5,070 nucleotides of DNA. Origin: Chloroflexota bacterium. GTDB taxonomy: Bacteria > Chloroflexota > Limnocylindria > Limnocylindrales > CSP1-4. The DNA lies in contig JACCQX010000004.1 in the NCBI GenBank assembly GCA_013813905.1, positions 1 to 5,070 of the forward strand. Reading direction: 5' to 3'. The notes under the pieces are model-generated. The model was not told where the DNA came from and made no database searches. It was given only the letters and a program-made list of their open reading frames with translations. Positions 1 through 5,070 of this stretch are shown here, piece after piece; the stretch's first letter is position 1, and every line of letters begins with the position of its first letter. The position numbers and the translations under genes were made by a program.

Positions 1-234
1 CAGCTATTCGTGACCGTCTCGGATGACCTGGTGCAGCGGGGCGTCTCGGCGGGCGTGCTGGTGCAGAGCGGTGCGCCGGTCATCGAGGGACGCGGCGGCG
101 GCCGGCCGGAGATGGCCCAGGCGCGTGGTCGTCGTCGGGAGCGCCTGCCCTCTGCGCTGGAGGCGATCCGCCAGGCGCTGGCCACGCAGCTTCGCGAGGA
201 ACCGGGGACGCCAGCGCCCGATCCGGAGCCCTAG
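1..234 (+). CDS. alaS: Alanyl-tRNA synthetase, C-terminal end (partial, 5' end outside window)
   Basis: This is the last 77 codons of a longer gene; frame 1 is open from the first base to the TAG at 232-234. AlaS charges tRNA-Ala with alanine in the cytosol. The visible part is the extreme C-terminal DHHA1/oligomerisation region, which in AlaS binds tRNA and supports dimerisation. The diagnostic stretch is GRGGGRPEMAQARG at about residues 31-44 of the fragment, followed by a helix beginning RLPSALEAI; E. coli AlaS ends in the same pattern (GGKGGGRPDMAQAGG, then a short helix). The usual second glycine after MAQA is an arginine here. A short Pro/Glu tail (EEPGTPAPDPEP) follows the helix and looks unstructured. 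The in-frame GTG at 10-12 is an internal valine codon, not a start. The next gene begins 6 nt after the stop, which suggests cotranscription. Confidence 0.93.
   Translation, partial: QLFVTVSDDLVQRGVSAGVLVQSGAPVIEGRGGGRPEMAQARGRRRERLPSALEAIRQALATQLREEPGTPAPDPEP
225..228 (+). promoter_or_regulatory. Possible Shine-Dalgarno for the FtsA-like gene
   Basis: GGAG inside the last alaS codons, 12 nt before the ATG at 241. The spacing is long, so initiation may depend partly on ribosomes finishing alaS. No better match lies closer. Confidence 0.35.
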
Positions 235-240
235 ACGACG

Positions 241-1503
241 ATGGCGTTCTGGCGCCGCTTCCTTCAGCGCGAGGAGACCGATCCGGTGGCGGCCTGCGCC
301 GTGCTGGACGTCGGCACGGAGTTCGCCAAGGCGCTCGTCCTGGAGATCGACGGCGCTCACAGTGGCGTGGTGCGGGGCATGGGGAAGAGAAGGCAGGGTC
401 TGTCGCACATGCAGTCAGGCACCGTGGCTGACATCGCCGCGGTCGTGGACAACTGCCAGGTGGCGCTCCAGGAAGCGGAGGAGATGGCCGGCTTTCGCTC
501 CACTCAGGTGGTCATCGGCATCGCCGGCGAGCTGGTCAAGGGCTTCACCACCAGCCACGACCAGGAGCGCAAGCGCCCCGACCAGCCCATCACCGACCAT
601 GAGCTCCAGCGCCTCATCGACGCCGTCCAGCGCGAGGCCCTGCACGATGCTGAACGGGCCATCACCTGGGAGACGGGGCTACCCAACGTGGACATCCGGC
701 TGGTCCACGCGGCGGTCACCGGCGCGACCATCGACGGCTATGCCGTGACCAACCCGGTGGGCTTCCAGGGTCGGCATGTCCGCCTGAGCATCTTCAACGC
801 GTTCGCGCCCCTGGTGCACCTCGGCGCACTCCAGAGCGTGGCCAGCCAGCTGGATCTCGAGTTGCTGGCCATCGTCGCGGAGCCATACGCGGTGGCCCGC
901 TGCCTGGGCGGCGACCAGATACAAGGGGCTGGAGCGCTGTTCATCGACGTGGGTGGCGGCACCACGGACGTGGCCCTCGTGCGGGCCGGTGGCGTGGAGA
1001 GCACGCGCATGTTCGCCCTGGGTGGCCGAGCCTTCACCAAGTCGCTGGCTGACCGCCTGGAGCTGCCCTTCGCCCGAGCCGAGGAGCTCAAGGTGGACTT
1101 CGCCAAGGGTGTGCCCGTCGATCGAGCCCAGGAAGTGGCGGACATCGTGGCGGAGGATGTGGCGGTCTGGTCGGCGGGCATCGAGCTGGTGTTGGAGGAA
1201 TTCGGCCGCGACGCGCTGTTGCCGGGACGGATCTACCTATGCGGCGGCGGCTCGCGACTACCGCACATCCCCGCTGCGCTCCGCGACACGTCGTTCGCCA
1301 AGCATCTCCCCTTCGCCCGGCCACCCAGCATCGATACCATCGAACCCCATCAGGTCGAGGCCATCGATGACGCCACCGGGCTCCTGGTCGATGTCCAGGA
1401 CATCCCGCCGCTGGGCCTGGCCTATCAGGCCATCGAGATGGCCGCGCCCGAGGCCCCCCTCGATGCCGCGCTGCGGAAGGTCCTGCGGGTGATGCGCGTC
1501 TAG
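241..1503 (+). CDS. FtsA-like actin-fold ATPase (cell division FtsA/PilM superfamily)
   Basis: A 420-residue actin-fold ATPase, the usual size for FtsA. Residues 19-36 hold the phosphate-1 strand-turn (LDVGTEFAKALVLEID). Residues 85-190 fit the SHS2 (1C) insertion that separates FtsA/PilM from MreB and DnaK, including DGYAVTNPVGFQGRHV, close to the FtsA 'vDG...NPvG..G' segment. Phosphate-2 is FIDVGGGTTDVAL at 234-246, followed by ALGGRAFT at 259-266. The adenosine motif is YLCGGGSRLPHI at 332-343, and PLGLAYQAIE at 390-399 resembles the last FtsA strand. The C-terminus (LRKVLRVMRV) can form a basic amphipathic helix like FtsA's membrane-targeting helix, and the N-terminus (FWRRFLQR) can form a second one. 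In known FtsA the protein polymerises on the inner membrane and tethers FtsZ. Here it lies next to a bitopic baseplate-J-like protein rather than ftsZ, so it may be a paralogue with another partner. PilM or EutJ-type proteins are the alternatives. The ATG at 241 is the first possible start after the alaS stop in this frame. Confidence 0.85.
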   Translation: MAFWRRFLQREETDPVAACAVLDVGTEFAKALVLEIDGAHSGVVRGMGKRRQGLSHMQSGTVADIAAVVDNCQVALQEAEEMAGFRSTQVVIGIAGELVKGFTTSHDQERKRPDQPITDHELQRLIDAVQREALHDAERAITWETGLPNVDIRLVHAAVTGATIDGYAVTNPVGFQGRHVRLSIFNAFAPLVHLGALQSVASQLDLELLAIVAEPYAVARCLGGDQIQGAGALFIDVGGGTTDVALVRAGGVESTRMFALGGRAFTKSLADRLELPFARAEELKVDFAKGVPVDRAQEVADIVAEDVAVWSAGIELVLEEFGRDALLPGRIYLCGGGSRLPHIPAALRDTSFAKHLPFARPPSIDTIEPHQVEAIDDATGLLVDVQDIPPLGLAYQAIEMAAPEAPLDAALRKVLRVMRV

Positions 1504-1521
1504 GGCAGACTCCCGGAAGTC

Positions 1522-3087
1522 ATGACGGTCTGCTATCTGGACGTCGACGACGAGATCACCGATGCGGTCGCCGGTCTCCGCACCACCGGCGAGGGGCACT
1601 TCATCCTCGTCCTGCCGCCCGGTTCCCGTGTCGCCACGAGCCGTATCAACTTCCGTCTTCTGTCGCGGGAGGGCCAGCAGCGCCACGTGCTGGTGGGTCT
1701 GGTTTCGGGGGAGCCCGGGGTGCGCTCCCTGGCCATCTCCGCCGGGATGCCCGCCTACGCCACGGTCGAGGAAGCCGAGAGCGCCCTGGCTGAGCCTCTG
1801 GGGGAGGTGCCGGCGGACCGCGCCGGAGCCCGGGCAGAGGAACCACAGCCAGTCGCTCGCAAGAGCGATCCGCCGGCGGACATCTGGACGCGTGATGCGG
1901 CGTTGGTTCCAGCCCGTCCCCGCCGGCCGGGGTGGAGCATCGTCAGCTGGCTGGTCGGGCTGGCAGTGGCAGGGACGGTGCTGGGCGGCGCGCTATACGC
2001 GGCCTACCTCTACCTGCCCAGCGTCTCGGTCAGCCTCACGCCCATGAGCCGGACGGCAGGACCGGTGACGGTCCAGGTGACCGCCGATCCCGCTGTCGCC
2101 GTGCCCGATCCAGAGACGGGCGTGGTGCCGGCTGAACGGATTGACGTGGCCCTGAGCGCGTCCGACCGGTTCCCGGCCACGGGCAGCGAGGTGGAGCAGA
2201 CGCGTGCCACCGGCAACGTGCGATTCACCAGCGAGAACACCCTCTTCGAAGTGCCCATCCCGGAGGGCACGCGCCTCACCACGGCGCGCGGCGACGTCTT
2301 CGAGACGACGCAGAGCGTGACCATCGCACAGGCATCTTTCCAGAGCGGTCCGGCGACGATGGACGCGCCGATCCGCGCGGTGGAGTCGGGTGACACGGGA
2401 AACGTCGAGGCGGAGGCCATCACCGGCCTGCCGGAGCCCATCGCCGCCCAACTGGTCCGGGTCATCAACCCGGAAGCCACGGCTGGCGGACGGCGCATCG
2501 AGAAGCGTGTGATCTCAGGCACCGACTATGACGCGGCGGTGCTGGCGCTGGAGGGAGTCCTGGAGGCCCAGCTGGCCGCGGCCCTGGCCGATCCCCAGAC
2601 TACGCCGCGCGGCCTGCGGCTGTTCCCCGAGACGGCGACCCGGGAACGCCTCACCCCGGACATCGCGGCCGGAGACCTGGTGGGTCAGGTGATGGATGAC
2701 TTCTCTCTGTCCCTGGAGGGACGCGGCACGGTGCTGGCCGTCGACGAGAGCGCCGTGACCGAGGTGGCAGAGGAGCGTCTGGCGGCGTCCATGCCGGCCG
2801 GTGCGCGACTCTTCCCGGGCTCGGTGGAAACGTCAGTCGCCCAGCCGCAGCTGGTCGACGGCTCGATCGTCTACGAGGTCCAGGCGACGGGCGAGCACTA
2901 TGAACCGGTGGACCAGGCGGCGGCGGTGGCCGCCATCCGGGGTCGGACGGTTTCGGAGGCGCGCGCCATACTGAACGCCTACGGCAGCGTCTCGATCACG
3001 CCCTGGCCGGACTTCATCGACACCGTCCCGGATGATGCGCGGCGGATCAACCTGACCGTTCTCGAGCCCCAGCAGAGGAGCCCGTGA
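1522..3087 (+). CDS. Membrane-anchored baseplate J-like protein with cytosolic alpha/beta domain
   Basis: A 521-residue protein predicted to cross the membrane once. Residues 1-90 form a compact alternating strand/helix domain with YLDVDDEIT (5-13), a hydrophobic strand ending LPPGS (31-35), SRINFRLLSRE (40-50) and a strand/turn ending AISAGMPAYATVEE (71-84). It looks Rossmann-like, but I cannot name a characterised family. A Pro/Arg/Glu-rich linker (91-137) follows, then one membrane helix at about 138-165. The positive residues RPRR before the helix predict the N-terminus inside and the remaining ~355 residues outside. Residues 225-335 match the baseplate J/gp47 pattern: IPEGTRLTT, DVFETT, a VESGDTGNVEAEAI segment and VINPEATAGG. 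Residues 446-516 form a small C-terminal module (IRGRTVSEARAIL, then a strand ending RRINLTV). There is no signal peptidase site, catalytic motif or cysteine pair suggesting an enzyme, so a structural or scaffold role is likely. No phage genes are adjacent. The start is the only ATG after the in-frame TAG at 1501; its Shine-Dalgarno is weak. Confidence 0.8.
   Translation: MTVCYLDVDDEITDAVAGLRTTGEGHFILVLPPGSRVATSRINFRLLSREGQQRHVLVGLVSGEPGVRSLAISAGMPAYATVEEAESALAEPLGEVPADRAGARAEEPQPVARKSDPPADIWTRDAALVPARPRRPGWSIVSWLVGLAVAGTVLGGALYAAYLYLPSVSVSLTPMSRTAGPVTVQVTADPAVAVPDPETGVVPAERIDVALSASDRFPATGSEVEQTRATGNVRFTSENTLFEVPIPEGTRLTTARGDVFETTQSVTIAQASFQSGPATMDAPIRAVESGDTGNVEAEAITGLPEPIAAQLVRVINPEATAGGRRIEKRVISGTDYDAAVLALEGVLEAQLAAALADPQTTPRGLRLFPETATRERLTPDIAAGDLVGQVMDDFSLSLEGRGTVLAVDESAVTEVAEERLAASMPAGARLFPGSVETSVAQPQLVDGSIVYEVQATGEHYEPVDQAAAVAAIRGRTVSEARAILNAYGSVSITPWPDFIDTVPDDARRINLTVLEPQQRSP
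3074..3080 (+). promoter_or_regulatory. Shine-Dalgarno deciding the ruvX start
   Basis: AGAGGAG lies 3 nt before GTG 3084, 6 nt before ATG 3087 and 12 nt before ATG 3093. The 6-nt spacing best fits initiation at 3087, whose A is also the last base of the upstream TGA stop, giving a coupled TGATG junction. Confidence 0.7.
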
Positions 3088-3602
3088 TGACCATGTCCCC
3101 TCCAGACGACCTTGTCCCCGACACGCCCGGCGCCGTCGGGTCCGCGAGCGGGCGGCTGCTGGGGGTCGATCTGGGCAGCCGTCGGATCGGGATCGCCCTG
3201 GCGGACCCGGTGACCGGCGTCGTGCGGGCGCTGGCCACGCTGCGCCGGCAGGACGCCGAGCGCGAGAGCATCGTCCTGGGCCGGCTCGTCGCGGAACATG
3301 GCGTCACGGAGCTGATCGTGGGACTGCCGCTGCACATGGCGGGCGATGAGGGCAAGCAGGCGCAGGAGACGCGGATCTGGGCTGAGGCCATGGCCCTGCG
3401 CCTGGGCTTGCCACTGTCCCTGCGTGACGAGCGGCTGAGCAGCGTGGCCGCGGAGGCTCGCCTGCCGCGGCTTCGGCGGGGCACCTCTGGCGCGCCTCCC
3501 GGCAGCGGCCGGCGGGACCGGCACCGCGCGCGCATCGACCGAGAGGCCGCGGCGGGGATCCTCCAGGCGGAGCTCGATGCTCGCAGCGAGGTCCGCGCGT
3601 GA
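3087..3602 (+). CDS. ruvX: RuvX/YqgF family RNase H-fold nuclease (putative Holliday junction resolvase / pre-16S rRNA nuclease)
   Basis: A 171-residue cytosolic protein. The family is an RNase H-fold nuclease first proposed as a backup Holliday junction resolvase and, in E. coli, linked to maturation of the 16S rRNA 5' end. Family motifs appear in order: LLGVDLGSRRIGIALAD at 24-40 with the catalytic Asp at 28; LIVGLPLHMAGDEG at 76-89; DERLSSVAAE at 114-123; and IDREAAAGILQAELD at 150-164 with the last conserved Asp at 151. The Arg/Gly/Pro-rich loop at 128-149 sits where RuvX normally has its mobile loop. The N-terminus carries about 22 extra, probably disordered residues before the first strand, longer than in most relatives. 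The start at ATG 3087 is chosen from the AGAGGAG spacing; GTG 3084 and ATG 3093 are alternatives. It overlaps both neighbours by a few bases, so translation is probably coupled to the genes on either side. Confidence 0.93.
   Translation: MTMSPPDDLVPDTPGAVGSASGRLLGVDLGSRRIGIALADPVTGVVRALATLRRQDAERESIVLGRLVAEHGVTELIVGLPLHMAGDEGKQAQETRIWAEAMALRLGLPLSLRDERLSSVAAEARLPRLRRGTSGAPPGSGRRDRHRARIDREAAAGILQAELDARSEVRA
3586..3591 (+). promoter_or_regulatory. Shine-Dalgarno for mltG
   Basis: GCGAGG inside the end of ruvX, 7 nt before the GTG at 3599. It supports GTG initiation at the GTGA overlap with the ruvX stop codon. Confidence 0.55.
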
Positions 3603-4924
3603 CGGTCCAGGGGCGCGGTCGCCTGCCTCGCAACGGCTCCGACCGGCGGCGAAGTGCCCGAGCCTACGGCGTGGATCCATCCGGGATCCGGAGCGGCAGC
3701 TACCGACCGCCGCGCCGCGGCGGGACGTGGAAGGGTGTCGTGCTCATCGCCGTCCTGGCCGGCATAGTGTTGGGTGGTGCCTTCCTGTTCGCCGGTCCGG
3801 CGCTGCGCGGCTTCGCCCGCGACATGGTCGAGGACAATCCTCAGGCGATGCGCTTCGGGCTGTTCGGGGACATCATCCGCGAAGAGCTGGGCGACGACCT
3901 CGAGGAGCCGGCCAGCAGCGACGCCACCCCGGTCGAGTTCGTGGTGGCGGAGGGCGCCACCGTGTCGCGCATCGGCCGCGACCTGGAGGAGCAGGGGTTG
4001 CTGTCGAACGAGCTTGCCTTCCAGTACCTCGTCATCACGCGGAATGTGGAGAGCGACCTCCAGACCGGCACCTTCACGCTGACCCCGACGATGACCCCCG
4101 AAGATATCGTCGAGCGCCTCCAGCGGCCACCGGATCCGCCTCCCGCGCGCATCACGGTCGCGCTGCGTGAGGGCCTGCGCATCGAGCAGATCGTGGCTCA
4201 GCTCCAGGACTCGCTGCCGGCCGAGATCGATCCCCAGGAGTTCTACGCTCTGGTGAGCGAGCCGTCCGAGGAGCTGCGCGCGGGATACGAGTGGATGTCC
4301 GTGATCCCCGCCGGACGCAGCCTGGAGGGCTTCCTCGGGTCGGGCGTGTTCGAGATGGACGCGGACACGTCGGCTGAGGGCTTCGTGAGGATCCTGCTGG
4401 ACGATTGGGAGCGGTCCGTCGGCGACATCTACATCCCGCAGGCGACCGAGGCGGGCCGCGACTTCTACGAGATCGTGACCATTGGCTCTATCGTCGAGAA
4501 GGAAGCCGTGCTGGACGAAGAGCGGGCGCGCATCGCCGGTGTCTACCAGAACCGGCTGGACGGCAAGCTCAACGGCAACCGGCTGCTCAATGCCGATCCC
4601 ACGGTCATCTATGCCAACGACACCGTGCGATTGGCGGAGATGGAGTTGGGCGAGTGGCCGGCCTTCGCTTTCTGGGGACTCATCGGCGTCGCGTCGCTGA
4701 ACGACTTCGCGGTGCCTGAGGAGCTTCAGGGTTACCAGACCTACCAGACGCAGGGCTTGCCGCCTGGCCCTATCGCCTCACCGACGGCGCGCACGGTCGA
4801 GGCCGCGCTGAACCCCGAGACCGAGACGGATCTGCTCTTCTTCGTGGCCTGTGGCGAGGGCACGCATCGGTTCGCCACCGGCCTTGATGAGCACAACACG
4901 AACGTGGCCGAGTGCCGGGAGTGA
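3599..4924 (+). CDS. mltG: Endolytic peptidoglycan transglycosylase MltG (YceG-like)
   Basis: A 441-residue membrane-anchored enzyme that cuts nascent glycan strands and is thought to end their elongation. Residues 1-44 are a basic cytosolic tail, 45-68 the single membrane helix, and the rest extracytoplasmic. Residues 112-175 form the LysM-like subdomain (VEFVVAEGATVSRIGRDLEE ... LQTGTFTLTPTMTPEDIVERL). The catalytic region contains SIVEKEA at 297-303, with Glu300 aligning with the essential E. coli Glu218, followed by RIAGVYQNRL (311-320), NADPTVIYA (331-339), GLPPGPIASP (386-395) and HRFATGLDEHN (423-433). Oddities: LEGFLGSGVFEM at 242-253 replaces the usual LEGFLFPDTY; the stretch between DPTVIYA and GLPPG is about a dozen residues longer than in E. 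coli; and the only two cysteines (418, 439) are both near the external C-terminus. The GTG start overlaps the ruvX stop and has a well-spaced Shine-Dalgarno. Placement after ruvX is a familiar arrangement. Confidence 0.93.
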   Translation: MTVQGRGRLPRNGSDRRRSARAYGVDPSGIRSGSYRPPRRGGTWKGVVLIAVLAGIVLGGAFLFAGPALRGFARDMVEDNPQAMRFGLFGDIIREELGDDLEEPASSDATPVEFVVAEGATVSRIGRDLEEQGLLSNELAFQYLVITRNVESDLQTGTFTLTPTMTPEDIVERLQRPPDPPPARITVALREGLRIEQIVAQLQDSLPAEIDPQEFYALVSEPSEELRAGYEWMSVIPAGRSLEGFLGSGVFEMDADTSAEGFVRILLDDWERSVGDIYIPQATEAGRDFYEIVTIGSIVEKEAVLDEERARIAGVYQNRLDGKLNGNRLLNADPTVIYANDTVRLAEMELGEWPAFAFWGLIGVASLNDFAVPEELQGYQTYQTQGLPPGPIASPTARTVEAALNPETETDLLFFVACGEGTHRFATGLDEHNTNVAECRE

Positions 4925-4928
4925 TGCC

Positions 4929-4932
4929 GGAG
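4929..4932 (+). promoter_or_regulatory. Possible Shine-Dalgarno for the gene starting at 4944
   Basis: GGAG 11 nt before ATG 4944; usable but longer than ideal spacing. It would be too close to serve the alternative GTG at 4935. Confidence 0.35.
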
Positions 4933-4943
4933 CCGTGCCCCCG

Positions 4944-5070
4944 ATGAGCGTACCGGCGGTCTCCGATCACCCCAGGACGGTTCCCAGCGCCGACGATCTG
5001 GCACGCTGGCGCGAGGCCGATCGAGTAGCTCGGCCCCGGCGCCTGGCGCGTCTCCGGGAGCGGATCCGTC
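4944..5070 (+). CDS. Start of a downstream gene, possibly M24 peptidase/creatinase-like (partial, 3' end outside window)
   Basis: An ATG followed by 42 open codons to the window edge, 19 nt after the mltG stop. The visible peptide begins MSVPAVSDHP and continues into an Arg-rich helical stretch ending RRLARLRERIR. A start of the form 'R..RLR..I' is typical of the N-terminal creatinase domain of Xaa-Pro peptidases and related M24 metalloenzymes, where it precedes the first strand, but nothing diagnostic is reached before the window ends. AroE often follows MltG in other genomes; this peptide does not show the beginning of a shikimate dehydrogenase. An in-frame GTG at 4935 is an alternative start. 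That this is coding is likely from position and spacing; the family is a guess. Confidence 0.5.
   Translation, partial: MSVPAVSDHPRTVPSADDLARWREADRVARPRRLARLRERIR

Noticed and set aside
10..234. Separate 74-codon gene starting at GTG 10
   Set aside because: The frame is open to the window edge and the peptide is the AlaS C-terminus, so this GTG is an internal codon.
23..748. Long plus-strand open frame of 241 codons overlapping alaS and the FtsA-like gene
   Set aside because: The peptide is Arg/Ser/Ala/Trp-rich with no domain, which is the signature of an off-frame reading in GC-rich DNA; frame 1 holds clear family motifs over the same bases.
738..1181. Minus-strand open frame of 147 codons inside the FtsA-like gene
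   Set aside because: Ser/Arg/Ala-rich antisense translation with no motif, covering the phosphate-2 region of the real gene.
241..1503. MreB or DnaK/Hsp70 identity for the actin-fold protein
   Set aside because: The SHS2-type insertion with DGYAVTNPVGFQG and the absence of a substrate-binding domain fit FtsA/PilM instead.
1522..3087. Prophage or contractile injection system remnant
   Set aside because: Only the baseplate J-like domain is present, fused to a membrane anchor and surrounded by housekeeping genes; no sheath, tube, spike, integrase or att-like repeat is visible.
3084..3602. ruvX start at GTG 3084
   Set aside because: Only 3 nt from the AGAGGAG; ATG 3087 has better spacing and a stronger start codon.
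2979..3680. Minus-strand open frame of 233 codons across ruvX
   Set aside because: Low-complexity Arg/Pro/Ala-rich translation, antisense to well-supported ruvX and mltG coding; typical of GC-rich antisense frames.
4925..4943. Rho-independent terminator after mltG
   Set aside because: The gap is only 19 nt, with no stable hairpin or T-run, so transcription probably continues.
4924..4947. Tiny open frame of 7 codons between mltG and the next gene
   Set aside because: It overlaps the mltG stop and the next ATG, but is too short and has no motif or ribosome-binding site of its own; probably chance.

Overview
The window is a densely packed, high-GC (by eye roughly 68-70 %) stretch of bacterial chromosome. 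Six coding regions all lie on the plus strand, with almost no space between them: gaps of 6, 18 and 19 nt and two stop/start overlaps. No RNA gene, mobile element, CRISPR array or convincing terminator is visible. The gene order, the GC content and the flavour of the RuvX, MltG and baseplate-J-like proteins suggest Chloroflexota, possibly a Limnocylindria-like lineage. That placement is inference from remembered family resemblance, not from a search.

Layout, left to right: (1) 1-234, the last 77 codons of alanyl-tRNA synthetase (alaS), recognised by its C-terminal glycine-rich GGGRPEMAQA segment. (2) 241-1503, an actin-fold ATPase of the FtsA type, with the SHS2/1C insertion and possible amphipathic membrane-binding helices at both ends. 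(3) 1522-3087, a single-pass membrane protein with a cytosolic alpha/beta domain, one transmembrane helix and an extracytoplasmic baseplate-J-like domain. (4) 3087-3602, the RuvX/YqgF RNase H-fold nuclease. (5) 3599-4924, the endolytic transglycosylase MltG. (6) 4944 to the window end, the start of a further gene, perhaps an M24 (creatinase/Xaa-Pro peptidase-like) protein.

The order alaS-ruvX-mltG is a familiar housekeeping arrangement. What stands out is the two-gene insert between alaS and ruvX: an FtsA-like ATPase followed directly by a bitopic protein carrying a phage-tail-type fold outside the membrane. A cytosolic actin-like protein next to a membrane protein with a large outer domain resembles the logic of PilM-PilN or FtsA-divisome pairs. 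With the cell-wall-cleaving MltG two genes downstream, an undescribed envelope or division-related complex is a reasonable hypothesis. The sequence supports the domain architecture and the linkage; the shared function is inference.

No promoter is visible. Everything appears to be read as part of one operon starting upstream of the window, with coupling at the baseplate-J/ruvX and ruvX/mltG junctions.
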